Made by a program: the position numbers and the translations under genes
Part shown: piece after piece, positions 1-6,685 of the stretch
Position numbering within the stretch: the stretch's first letter is position 1
Layout: each line of letters begins with the position of its first letter
Notes under the pieces: model-generated
Seen by the model: the letters and a program-made list of their open reading frames with translations, nothing else
What the model was told of the DNA's origin: nothing
The model's database searches: none
Assembly (NCBI GenBank): GCA_003353825.1
Contig: PIVW01000204.1
Span: forward strand, 1 to 9,631
Direction: 5' to 3'
Source: Chloroflexota bacterium
Lineage (GTDB): Bacteria; Chloroflexota; Anaerolineae; J102
DNA: 9,631 nt

Positions 1-63
1 GCGCGGCAAGCGTTGGGGCAACTGGAAGAATGGGAACCGCAACGACAGGCTTGTGGGACTGTC

Positions 64-258
64 TCAGTCAGAAGATGGGGAAGACTCCGACTCAGTCGAC
101 GCAAGATCGCCATCCCCGGTGAGATACAGCTCGTTGCTCTCGTAGTAGTCTCCGTCGTCGTGGCCAGATTCTACAGGCGCACCGTCACCGCCCTCTGACC
201 AATACAGGTCATCAGAGTCATCGGGTGAGGGTCCAAATTGTCTTGGATCATCAGACAT
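64..258 (-). CDS. Small, extremely acidic hypothetical protein (64 aa)
   Basis: I do not recognise this protein. It has 19 Asp/Glu against one Arg, one His and no Lys, and is rich in Ser, Gly, Pro and Tyr. It has no hydrophobic segment, so it is probably disordered and soluble. The ATG at 258 is chosen because a GGAG lies 8 bases upstream of it; a GTG three codons earlier (267) would overlap that Shine-Dalgarno. An 8-bp inverted repeat (283-290 with 307-314) lies upstream and could form a leader hairpin. The plus strand is also open in two frames across the start of the window, so the coding strand is not certain. The biased composition could reflect a real acidic tail protein or chance. No neighbour suggests a function. 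Confidence 0.45.
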   Translation of the reverse strand: MSDDPRQFGPSPDDSDDLYWSEGGDGAPVESGHDDGDYYESNELYLTGDGDLASTESESSPSSD

Positions 259-419
259 TTTACTCACTCCCTTTCTAGTAGTGGCAGACCCGTTTCCACT
301 TAAGTCGGTCTGTCGTGTGTATTGGGACGATGGTTACCTAGTTGCAAGGAATCATAGACTTACGACAACCGTAATCGATTGACGCTCTCGTGAAGGATTA
401 TACCATTCTACCCCTTCGC

Positions 420-428
420 TGCTATAAT
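420..428 (+). promoter_or_regulatory. Extended -10 promoter, TGCTATAAT
   Basis: A perfect TATAAT (423-428) is preceded by TGC, giving the extended -10 form TGnTATAAT. There is no good -35 at 17 bases. An alternative TTGACG (379-384) pairs only with a weak TACCAT at 401-406. The predicted start is near 435, three bases before the terminator hairpin at 438. Downstream on this strand is the cyclodeaminase-family gene at 715, so this would be a leader promoter for it or the promoter of a very short RNA. Confidence 0.5.
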
Positions 429-437
429 TCGTTTGTT

Positions 438-473
438 AGAGGTCATCCCAGTTACCTGGGAGAGCCTCTTTTT
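438..473 (+). terminator. Intrinsic terminator or attenuator directly after a promoter
   Basis: AGAGG (438-442) pairs with CCTCT (465-469). An inner CCCAG (447-451) pairs with CTGGG (456-460) around a TTAC loop, with a 4x4 internal loop between the two helices, and the hairpin runs into a T tract (469-473). The T tract is on the plus strand only, so termination is rightward. No plus-strand gene closely precedes it. The nearest upstream element is the extended -10 at 420-428, so it may act as an attenuator of the 280-base leader of the gene at 715. Confidence 0.55.
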
Positions 474-476
474 CTC

Positions 477-714
477 AGCACAAGGTTGTGTAGGTGGCAT
501 CGATTCGACCTTCTGATCGATTTACCGCAAATGAACGCACTTTCTTGATGATATTCTAGCACATAGTACAAGGTTCCTGCCGAAAAGACACACATAAACC
601 TTGCTGTCTTTGCCAAATGGGTCTTTCCTCGTACTTGAGCGCCACAGTTTTATTCAATAAAGACCAGAACCGTCGATACCAAACGCCGGTTTAATAGTGA
701 CAATGGAGTCAATC
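477..714. other. Non-coding leader/intergenic stretch with small inverted repeats
   Basis: No convincing ORF was seen. CACAAGGTTGTG (479-490) is a small dyad. CAAGGTT recurs at 569-575 and is inverted as AACCTTG at 597-603, which could form a 7-bp stem. ATCGAT occurs twice within 499-522. No tRNA, known riboswitch motif or convincing second promoter was recognised. If transcription starts near 435, this whole stretch is 5' leader of the gene at 715. Confidence 0.35.
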
Positions 715-1344
715 ATGCTTGCAGAACTATCTGTGCGTTCGTTTTTGGGTCAGTTGGCCGCAGGGAGTGCATCACCGGGTGGCGGAGCTACAGCAGCGCT
801 GCATGGCGCCCAGGGCGCTGCACTGATAGCAATGGTGTGTAATCTCACCATCGGGCGCAAGCGATATAAACATTTAGAGCCGCAAATGTTGGCATCACAC
901 CAGCAGGTGCAGATACTGCTTGCTCAACTTACCGATCTGATCGACAGGGACGCCAGCGCTTACGACGGCGTGATGGTTGCCTACCGCCTGCCCAAACAGA
1001 CGGCAGAGGAACAACAAAGGCGGAGCGAAGCCGTACAGGTCGGCCTCAAAAACGCGACCCGTGTGCCACTTGAAACCATGGATGCTTGCCTGAAGGTGCT
1101 AACAGTGGGCGAATCCGTGCTTGAACTTGGTAACCCTAACGTCATTAGTGATGGCGCGGCCGGGATATTGACAGCTCACACCGGTATGCTTACAGCAGCC
1201 CTCAATGTTCAAATCAACCTAAATGCGATTCAGGATGAAGAGTTTGTGCAAGAATCCAAAGCGCATATGGCCACTCTAACGGCCGCAGGAGACAGTGCTC
1301 GTTTACGTTCCTGGGCATTGGTCGAGGAACGACTCGGCATGTGA
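715..1344 (+). CDS. Cyclodeaminase/cyclohydrolase family protein (FchA/FTCD C-terminal type)
   Basis: This 209-residue protein belongs to the formiminotransferase-cyclodeaminase C-terminal family. Members convert 5,10-methenyl-THF to 10-formyl-THF (FchA) or deaminate formimino-THF; the sequence alone does not settle which. Family marks seen: SPGGG at 20-24, an NLTIGRKRY-like segment at 43-51, Asp residues at 77-83, and GNPNVISDGAAG at 140-151. The protein is all-helical in character and soluble, and its length is normal for a stand-alone family member. ATG 715 is chosen because GGAG (705-708) lies 6 bases upstream; in-frame GTG 697 and ATG 703 lack a Shine-Dalgarno, and family proteins typically begin near this Met. 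No formiminotransferase domain or hut gene is present, which favours a general one-carbon role. FolD, encoded at 6686, makes the same methenyl intermediate. A membrane-protein gene follows after 39 bases. Confidence 0.88.
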   Translation: MLAELSVRSFLGQLAAGSASPGGGATAALHGAQGAALIAMVCNLTIGRKRYKHLEPQMLASHQQVQILLAQLTDLIDRDASAYDGVMVAYRLPKQTAEEQQRRSEAVQVGLKNATRVPLETMDACLKVLTVGESVLELGNPNVISDGAAGILTAHTGMLTAALNVQINLNAIQDEEFVQESKAHMATLTAAGDSARLRSWALVEERLGM

Positions 1345-1383
1345 TCATATGAGAGTGCTCCATTATGACCTGCAAATAATTTG

Positions 1384-3483
1384 ATGTCTGCCAATTCATC
1401 TATGGCGGTACCAAGCCAAAAGGCGCCCACCGATACTAATAAGATGGGGCGGTATATCACTGTGCTGGGTATCTTTCTGTTCTCGACATTGCTCCTGACC
1501 TGGCCGTTGGCGAGATCGTTTGGGACTGCGATTCCGGGAGATTCCTTCGATGGCTGGCAAAACTTCTGGAATCTGTGGTGGGTTAAAGAGGCATTGCTTG
1601 AACAGCACTCCCACCCCTACATGACCAATGCCCTTTACCATCCCACAGGTGTTTCGCTCTGGTTTCAAACAATAAACATTTTCAATGGATTGACCAGCTT
1701 GCCAATTCAGCTGGCAGGCAATCTTTTCTGGGCCTATAACACAGTCGTGCTGTTCAGTTTCGCGATAGCCGGTTTCGGCGCCACATTACTGGCGCTCCAT
1801 GTGTTATGTCAAGCTGCCACCACTCGGGGTTGGCAACTCTGGGCTGGGGCCATCCTGGCGGGAGTCTTATTTACATTTTCGCCATTCCATTTCGCACATC
1901 TTCTGGGACATATGCAGGTTTTCAGTCTGGCATTTATTCCCTTTTATGTGCTTTACATGCTTCGCGCCCTCCCGCCTGGTGAAGGCAGGCTGCAAAGTCG
2001 TGCCGCCGCGTTTGCAGCGCTATTTCTGATCTTGGCTGCGCTCTGTGACTGGTATTTTGCTCTTTATCTGGGATTATTTAGCGGCCTCTATCTGCTGTGG
2101 TTGTTGGTGCGGCGGCAGTTATGCTGGAGCCACGTAGGCGCACTGGCTATGATTTACGGATTGACAGGACTGGTGATTGCCCCGCTTCTGGCCCCCATGA
2201 TAGCTGAGAGTGTTCGCTTTGACTTCATGAAGCCACCCCCCGGCCAGGTGGTTGACTTGAGCGCCGATGTCTTGAGCTTTCTCATACCTTCGGGCCAGCA
2301 CACCGTTTGGGGTAAATGGGCAGGTCATCTTCGCCAGGGTCTACCGGCAAGCCCTAGCGAAAATACCCTGTTTATTGGCGTGATCCCTTTGCTCCTCGCT
2401 GGCTATGGTCTGGCCCTGCGACGATTGAAATTGGCATTTTGGGCGATTGCTACCCTTGTATTCGTGATTTTTGCCCTCGGCCCAGTTTTGCACGTTGCTG
2501 GAGAGATTGTCACCCTTCCGGGCGGAAGTGCATTGCCCTTGCCGTACGCTCTCCTCCTCAAAATACCGTTTGTCGAAATCGCTCGAACCGTCGCCCGCTA
2601 TGATCTTTTGGTTACGTTGAGCGTTGGTGTTCTTGCCGGCGGTGGCCTTTACGGCCTTTTAGTAGCACGCCCCAATAAAGGGTTGGCCGCAATCGTAATC
2701 GCGCTTGTCATGTTCGAGTTCTCTCCGATCCCTTATCCCGTTAGCCCTCCCGACACCCCATCATGGTATAACGTTCTTGTAGATGATGATCGCCCAGGCG
2801 CCGTACTCAACCTACCAATGAATTGGGACCGGCCAGGCTACTTACTCTACCAGACGCTGCACACCAAGCCTTTGAGCGCAGGGTATATTAGCCGCAATGA
2901 TCCCCGCACCTATCCGACACGAATCCCGGTACTCAGCAACTTTCGCCATCTTCAGCCCGATATCAACGCTGTCGATGTCGGCATTTATGCGCCAACGATC
3001 TTCGAATTCGCAGATATCCGTTGGGTCGTTGTTGATAGGTACAAGATGCCCGGCGGCAACACGCGCACGGTGACAGAAAACCTGATCACTGAGATATTCG
3101 GAGATCGGAAACCGCTCTATACAGATGACAGGCTTACGGTATACGAAACCTGGCGTAGTGAAGATGTAAGGCCATTCATCGAGATTGGATCCGAATGGGG
3201 TCCTCTTCAGGCTGGCCCCGCTCGCTTGTTACATGGTAGTGCAACCATTATCATTCACAGTCCCGGCCCGACAGACATGCGGCTGGTAACAGTCTCAGAT
3301 GCCTATGAGTCGACAGGCATTCACCTGGAAGACAAGACCGGCGATGCAATTGTCGCTGATGTTGGGGTGGAATCAACCTGGCTCCTTGCACTCGATCCGG
3401 GCCCCAACACCTTCACGATTAGTACAGATAGGCAGGCCGGCATTCTGATCCAGTCACTGCGGCTTGAAACCCCAAACCACTAA
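1384..3483 (+). CDS. Large polytopic membrane protein, GT-C glycosyltransferase-like
   Basis: About 699 residues. The first ~455 hold roughly ten hydrophobic helices (the first near residues 24-45). The last ~240 are soluble and probably extracytoplasmic. Early in the first external loop is PGDSFDGWQNFWNLWW (about 51-66); an acidic residue here is typical of GT-C enzymes that use lipid-linked sugars. A FSPFHFAHLLGH segment (165-176) and an RTVARY segment (401-406) look conserved in type. The architecture resembles uncharacterised GT-C/YfhO-like proteins of Chloroflexota; substrate unknown. ATG 1384 is preceded by an in-frame TTG at 1381, neither has a convincing Shine-Dalgarno, and translation may depend on the upstream gene. 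The 39-base gap suggests one operon, but the functions have no obvious link. A catalytic role is inferred from topology and one motif; it could instead be a non-enzymatic membrane protein. Confidence 0.72.
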   Translation: MSANSSMAVPSQKAPTDTNKMGRYITVLGIFLFSTLLLTWPLARSFGTAIPGDSFDGWQNFWNLWWVKEALLEQHSHPYMTNALYHPTGVSLWFQTINIFNGLTSLPIQLAGNLFWAYNTVVLFSFAIAGFGATLLALHVLCQAATTRGWQLWAGAILAGVLFTFSPFHFAHLLGHMQVFSLAFIPFYVLYMLRALPPGEGRLQSRAAAFAALFLILAALCDWYFALYLGLFSGLYLLWLLVRRQLCWSHVGALAMIYGLTGLVIAPLLAPMIAESVRFDFMKPPPGQVVDLSADVLSFLIPSGQHTVWGKWAGHLRQGLPASPSENTLFIGVIPLLLAGYGLALRRLKLAFWAIATLVFVIFALGPVLHVAGEIVTLPGGSALPLPYALLLKIPFVEIARTVARYDLLVTLSVGVLAGGGLYGLLVARPNKGLAAIVIALVMFEFSPIPYPVSPPDTPSWYNVLVDDDRPGAVLNLPMNWDRPGYLLYQTLHTKPLSAGYISRNDPRTYPTRIPVLSNFRHLQPDINAVDVGIYAPTIFEFADIRWVVVDRYKMPGGNTRTVTENLITEIFGDRKPLYTDDRLTVYETWRSEDVRPFIEIGSEWGPLQAGPARLLHGSATIIIHSPGPTDMRLVTVSDAYESTGIHLEDKTGDAIVADVGVESTWLLALDPGPNTFTISTDRQAGILIQSLRLETPNH

Positions 3484-3685
3484 TACGATAGACGTTCTGG
3501 ATTTCAATAGGTACAGTCTTCCAGAAAAAGATTTTGAATCCGTAGGCCTATTTACCAGCAGAAAGTCTGGCAAAAAGTCAAAATCATTATCTGAACATCT
3601 ATTATAGCAAGCAACAGGATATGTCCAAGCACCACTGATTTCCAAAAGGCCAGGACCATTTGTTCATTCGTCAAGGAGGACATCG

Positions 3686-5008
3686 ATGAACACTACCGTA
3701 GATACACAGATCAAGAACCGAACTCAAACATACATCGCTCGAGATGAAAGCAACATCTCCCCCTCGTACACCCGCAGCTATCCTTTTGTCATGGAGCGAG
3801 GGCGAGGTTCGGAGGTGTGGGATGTCGAAGGCAAGCGGTATCTCGACTTCACGACGGGCATCGCCGTCACCAATACAGGACACGCTCATCCTGCCGTGGT
3901 CGAGGCCATCAAGGAGCAAGCCGATAAATTTATTCATATGTCGGGAACCGATTTCTATTATCCGGGACAAATTGAACTGGCCGAACGCCTCAATCGACTG
4001 GCACCCATGTCGGGCCCAAGCAAGGTCTTTTTCGGCAATTCAGGAGCTGAGGCCGTCGAAGCAGCAATGAAGCTGGCACGTTACTACAGCGGCAGGACAA
4101 GATACATTGCCTTTTACAGGGCTTTTCATGGCCGTACGTTTGGAGCGCTCTCTTTGACAGCGTCGAAATCGATACAGCGAAAAGGATTCGGACCCTTGTT
4201 GCCTGGCGTATCCCACGCTATCTACCCAAACACCTATCGAAATCCTTGGCCCGGACAAGATCCTGGCGAGGCCGCTGTGGCACATATCGAAGACAACCTT
4301 TTCGCCACCACCGTCCCGGCCGAGGAAGTTGCGGCCATTATCGTCGAACCCATTCAAGGAGAAGGGGGCTACATTGTACCTCCAGATTCCTTCTTGCCTG
4401 GCTTGCGCTCCCTCTGTGATCGGCATGGAATCCTTCTGGTCTTCGACGAAGTTCAGACCGGCATGGGACGCACAGGTAAACTATTCGCAAGCCAACATTG
4501 GCAGATCGAACCTGACATTATTTGCTTGGCCAAAGGCATTGCCAGCGGTATGCCATTGGGCGCGATCATCGCCCGAAGTGGAGTAATGACATGGCCGCCC
4601 GGCGCACATGCCAGCACCTTTGGCGGGAATCCTCTGTCCTGTGCAGCCGCAATGGCCACACTCGACCTCTTGGAAAACGGGATGGTGGAATCCGCTGCCA
4701 GCAGTGGTGACTACCTGAAATCTCGTTTGTGCGCGATGGCAGACAATTACCCTCAGATCGGCGATGTCCGTGGCAAGGGCCTGATGGTTGCTGCCGAATT
4801 CGTTACGAACATAGCGAGCAAAGAACCGGCGCCCGAGCTACGCGATCAGGTCGTGCAACAAGCCTTTGAGCACGGGTTACTGCTGCTGGGTTGCGGTCCA
4901 AACTCTGTGCGATTTATCCCAGCCCTTAACATACCACGCCCACTACTTGACGAAGGGCTTATGCTATTCGAGAGGGCTCTTGGCGAAGCGTTGGAGATGA
5001 TGAGTTAG
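3686..5008 (+). CDS. Class III PLP-dependent aminotransferase (acetylornithine aminotransferase family)
   Basis: A complete 440-residue fold-type I aminotransferase or related racemase of the ornithine/acetylornithine/4-aminobutyrate group. Visible marks are the cofactor-phosphate loop GNSGAE (117-122), AFHGRT (146-151), EPIQGEGG (221-228), DEVQTGMGRTGK (254-265, with Asp254 for the pyridine nitrogen), the Schiff-base lysine in LAKGIASGMPLGA (Lys283) and STFGGNP (310-316, with Thr311 for the phosphate). The N-terminal extension and the TDFYYPGQIELAERL stretch resemble the branch that includes archaeal ornithine and broad-specificity amino-acid racemases, so transamination and racemisation are both possible. 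AAGGAGG (3673-3679), 6 bases before ATG 3686, is an excellent Shine-Dalgarno and fixes the start. No arg or gab genes are adjacent, so the pathway cannot be named. A 200-base gap separates it from the membrane-protein gene, so it is probably transcribed on its own. Confidence 0.9.
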   Translation: MNTTVDTQIKNRTQTYIARDESNISPSYTRSYPFVMERGRGSEVWDVEGKRYLDFTTGIAVTNTGHAHPAVVEAIKEQADKFIHMSGTDFYYPGQIELAERLNRLAPMSGPSKVFFGNSGAEAVEAAMKLARYYSGRTRYIAFYRAFHGRTFGALSLTASKSIQRKGFGPLLPGVSHAIYPNTYRNPWPGQDPGEAAVAHIEDNLFATTVPAEEVAAIIVEPIQGEGGYIVPPDSFLPGLRSLCDRHGILLVFDEVQTGMGRTGKLFASQHWQIEPDIICLAKGIASGMPLGAIIARSGVMTWPPGAHASTFGGNPLSCAAAMATLDLLENGMVESAASSGDYLKSRLCAMADNYPQIGDVRGKGLMVAAEFVTNIASKEPAPELRDQVVQQAFEHGLLLLGCGPNSVRFIPALNIPRPLLDEGLMLFERALGEALEMMS

Positions 5009-5053
5009 GCGCCCGCTCAAAATGGCCGATCTTGGTCTCTTATCTGACAGAGC

Positions 5054-5089
5054 GACTTGGCGACAAGGTGATTACTTTGTCGCCAAGTC
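5054..5089 (+). terminator. Strong hairpin between convergent genes
   Basis: A 15-bp stem with one G-U pair joins 5054-5068 (GACTTGGCGACAAGG) to 5075-5089 around a 6-base loop, 45 bases past the aminotransferase stop. The sequence after it on the plus strand is only moderately T-rich (catttat), and there is no T tract on the minus strand. It is therefore a good stem but an imperfect Rho-independent terminator. It could instead block 3' exonucleases or stop transcription from both converging genes. Confidence 0.6.
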
Positions 5090-5131
5090 CATTTATACCA
5101 GCGAAGTCTGGACACTCGCTATGCGCTAAGG

Positions 5132-5161
5132 GCGCCACGACATGAACCGGGGTCGTTGCGC
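5132..5161. other. Second intergenic hairpin
   Basis: GCGC-C-ACGAC (5132-5141) pairs with GTCGT-T-GCGC (5152-5161), giving 9 bp around one C/T mismatch and a 10-base loop. An outer AGCGAAG (5100-5106)/CTTCGCT (5161-5167) repeat brackets it. No T tract lies on either side. Together with the hairpin at 5054 it makes the gap between two convergent genes unusually structured. Confidence 0.4.
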
Positions 5162-5247
5162 TTCGCTTAGGACTGAGAATTCAATAACTTGCGGAACTCT
5201 TCCGTCATTTCAGGGAGCAATTCGGCTAGTGTTCCTATCCTAAGTCC

Positions 5248-6105
5248 TTATCTTTTTTCTTGTTCCTTCAAAGCCAACTTACGAGCGCTGCCATAAAGAT
5301 AGTAGAGATTCGCACGATGCAGCTGCTGCACAAGCCCCCCCAGGGCAATTGAAGAAAGACCACAAGATTCTAAATCAAGGGAGTCGAGTTCCTCTTTACC
5401 ACCACCTGCATAAAAAACTTCTGCGGCATAGGTTTCAACCTTATCAAGATACGCCAGATGTGAATCCATGACGCTGTGGACTTCACCTCTTAGCAACACC
5501 TCTCCGTGTCCTTGCACAATATCCTCAACAGGTGATAGTTCATGGATAACCCACAGTGAACGGCGCAGATCGTTGATATCACCATTGATGAAATAAGGGA
5601 CAGGCATGACCGTATCACCGGCAAAGAGGACTTTCTCCTCCTGGAAAAAAACGTTTATCACATCTGGTGCGTGGCCAGGCGAATGTTGCATTACCAGTGT
5701 AAAATCCCCTAGGCGAACACTTGCTTCTTGTTCTGTTAACAAAGTCGGCATACGAAGATAAACTTCAGCCAGACTGGCATTCCGTTGTCTGGCCTGATTG
5801 AGCGCCGGACGCGTTTGCCTGATTAACAGTTCTCGCGACAGCAGATGGCCGATCACCTCTGCCTCGGGAAACAAATAGGCGCCATACACATGGTCCGCAT
5901 GGGAATGCGTGAGAATGATATATTTGACCTCGGAGTTCAACCTCTTGCGAACAAAGTTTTTGATCTCTCTGGTCTCTTGAGGAAATGGAAGGGTATCTAT
6001 AAGGATACAACCCTCACCCGTTGTAATTAAACCAGCATTGACTTGTGCATATAGACCGCTTCGAAAAACATAGGAATGCTCAGAGACGCGTTCGCGCAAT
6101 ACCAT
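5248..6105 (-). CDS. Metallo-beta-lactamase fold hydrolase
   Basis: Counted from ATG 6105 this is a 285-residue MBL-fold protein. The metal ligands are in their usual order: HSHADH at 67-72 (His67, His69, Asp71, His72), SPGH with His145, FAGDT with Asp164, and QGHG with His200. This is the full seven-ligand set of a dinuclear (usually Zn) centre, as in glyoxalase II and SoxH-like hydrolases. The substrate cannot be read from the sequence, and there is no lipoprotein or signal peptide, so it is probably cytoplasmic. The C-terminal ~70 residues are helical and not part of the core. Start choice is uncertain: ATG 6105 has a GGAG 12 bases upstream and sits just before the first core strand, whereas an in-frame GTG at 6141 (297 aa) abuts its AAGG with no spacing. 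It converges with the aminotransferase. The frame stays open for 26 codons after the TAA stop. Confidence 0.88.
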   Translation of the reverse strand: MVLRERVSEHSYVFRSGLYAQVNAGLITTGEGCILIDTLPFPQETREIKNFVRKRLNSEVKYIILTHSHADHVYGAYLFPEAEVIGHLLSRELLIRQTRPALNQARQRNASLAEVYLRMPTLLTEQEASVRLGDFTLVMQHSPGHAPDVINVFFQEEKVLFAGDTVMPVPYFINGDINDLRRSLWVIHELSPVEDIVQGHGEVLLRGEVHSVMDSHLAYLDKVETYAAEVFYAGGGKEELDSLDLESCGLSSIALGGLVQQLHRANLYYLYGSARKLALKEQEKR

Positions 6106-6234
6106 AGTGCGTGTTGACTCCAAAGACAGGGGGCAAGGCACCCTTACAAGATATCAGCGCTCCGATTCGAGCGCTGTCAAAAACTAAGCATAACACACGT
6201 GCAACACGTTATCAAGGGTTTGTGTAATAATTAC

Positions 6235-6274
6235 ACCAAAGAAACACGGCCAGGGTAAACTCAACCTGGCCGTG
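6235..6274 (-). terminator. Intrinsic terminator of the 6S-like RNA
   Basis: CACGGCCAGG and CCTGGCCGTG (6245-6254 and 6265-6274) form a perfect GC-rich 10-bp stem with a 10-base loop. Read on the minus strand the stem runs straight into TTTCTTTGG, a U-rich tract. On the plus strand the following bases are A/T mixed without a T run. It therefore terminates leftward transcription, that is the RNA at 6477-6294, about 20 bases past the end of that RNA's closing stem. Confidence 0.75.
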
Positions 6275-6293
6275 AGATAAATATATGAGGTCA

Positions 6294-6477
6294 GTAGTCC
6301 CCCTTCATACCGTGTGCCTAGTTGGCTTCGAACCTGTATGTACAGGTGGGAGCCTTGATCTGGTTCCCGCCTTGCCAATCGAGGGCTATCGCGTTTCCCA
6401 GAATATGACCCAGCTCCCCTGGGTCTGGTGTTGGCTCGGAACGTCTCTGAAGCATCACGTATATAAAAGGGAGCTAC
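6294..6477 (-). ncRNA. ssrS: 6S-like regulatory RNA (RNA polymerase-binding), about 184 nt
   Basis: No protein is supported here, but the minus strand folds like 6S RNA, which mimics an open promoter and sequesters sigma-70 RNA polymerase. Numbering from G at 6477: nt 1-22 pair with 164-184 as a nearly continuous closing stem (20 pairs, one mismatch, one bulge). A large bubble follows (5' side about 23-59), with a small hairpin ACCTGT/ACAGGT at 131-146 on its 3' side, placed as in E. coli 6S. The apical arm starts with GGGAGC (60-65)/GCTCCC (125-130) and continues with TCTGG/CCAGA and short GC helices. The 5' end lies exactly 7 bases past a consensus -10, and an intrinsic terminator follows the 3' end. 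The inferred length matches the 184 nt of E. coli 6S. It is divergent from folD. The fold was done by eye. Alternatives are another structured small RNA or a folD-linked antisense leader. Confidence 0.75.
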
Positions 6478-6483
6478 ACAGGA

Positions 6484-6512
6484 AGCATAGCATATTGTCA
6501 GGCCCCTGACAA
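6484..6512 (-). promoter_or_regulatory. Sigma-70 promoter of the 6S-like RNA
   Basis: On the minus strand, TTGTCA (-35, 6512-6507) and TATGCT (-10, 6489-6484) are separated by exactly 17 bases. TG precedes the -10 with one base between (TGCTATGCT), giving the extended form. The predicted start is G6477, the first base of the RNA's closing stem. This is one of the best housekeeping promoters in the window, as expected for an abundant RNA. Confidence 0.75.
6495..6512. promoter_or_regulatory. Perfect palindrome over the -35 of the 6S-like RNA promoter
   Basis: TTGTCAGG-CC-CCTGACAA has 8-bp arms and a 2-base centre. One arm contains the -35 hexamer and the rest fills the spacer. A dimeric repressor binding here would block the promoter. 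No regulator gene is in the window, and the symmetry could be fortuitous since TTGTCA itself contributes six bases. Confidence 0.45.
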
Positions 6513-6576
6513 ATAGATTCCGAGGTGACCGAGAAGGTGATCTGTCATTGGTTTTGTCCTGTGGCCGATCCATCTT

Positions 6577-6594
6577 TGTAAGGAATTCCACACA
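6577..6594. promoter_or_regulatory. Dyad-symmetric site just upstream of the folD -35
   Basis: TGT-aa-GGAATTCC-ac-ACA is a perfect dyad outside its two N positions on each side (TGTnnGGAATTCCnnACA). It ends 3 bases before the folD -35 at 6598, a typical position for an activator or repressor dimer. The regulator is unknown. Confidence 0.4.
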
Positions 6595-6597
6595 GAA

Positions 6598-6626
6598 TTG
6601 CGCCTGTATTTCGCTTATGTTATAGT
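6598..6626 (+). promoter_or_regulatory. Sigma-70 promoter of folD
   Basis: TTGCGC (6598-6603) and TATAGT (6621-6626) are 17 bases apart, and TG precedes the -10 in the extended position (TGTTATAGT). The predicted start is near 6633, leaving a leader of about 53 bases before the folD ATG. It is divergent from the promoter of the 6S-like RNA, with the two -35 elements about 85 bases apart. Confidence 0.65.
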
Positions 6627-6685
6627 CAATCCATAGTATCAAATCCAGAACCATATATAGTGTATTCGACGATGAGGAGCATCTC

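Noticed and set aside
1..198. Possible C-terminal end of a plus-strand gene entering from the left edge
   Set aside because: Two plus frames are open from the edge (stops at 143-145 and 196-198), but neither has a recognisable domain, and the minus strand has a small ORF with a Shine-Dalgarno over the same bases. Not enough to call.
635..663. TTGAGC-17-TAAAGA as a promoter for the cyclodeaminase-family gene
   Set aside because: The -10 matches consensus at only three of six positions, too weak to report.
3495..3541. Inverted repeats TTCTGG/CCAGAA and GGATTTCAA/TTGAATCC after the membrane-protein gene
   Set aside because: The stems are short, interleaved and not followed by a T tract, so I do not call a terminator.
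6320..6400. tRNA-like pattern (TTCGAAC with a nearby stem)
   Set aside because: No acceptor stem, anticodon arm or consistent D arm could be built. The TTCGAA-adjacent hairpin fits the 3'-side hairpin of the 6S-like bubble instead.
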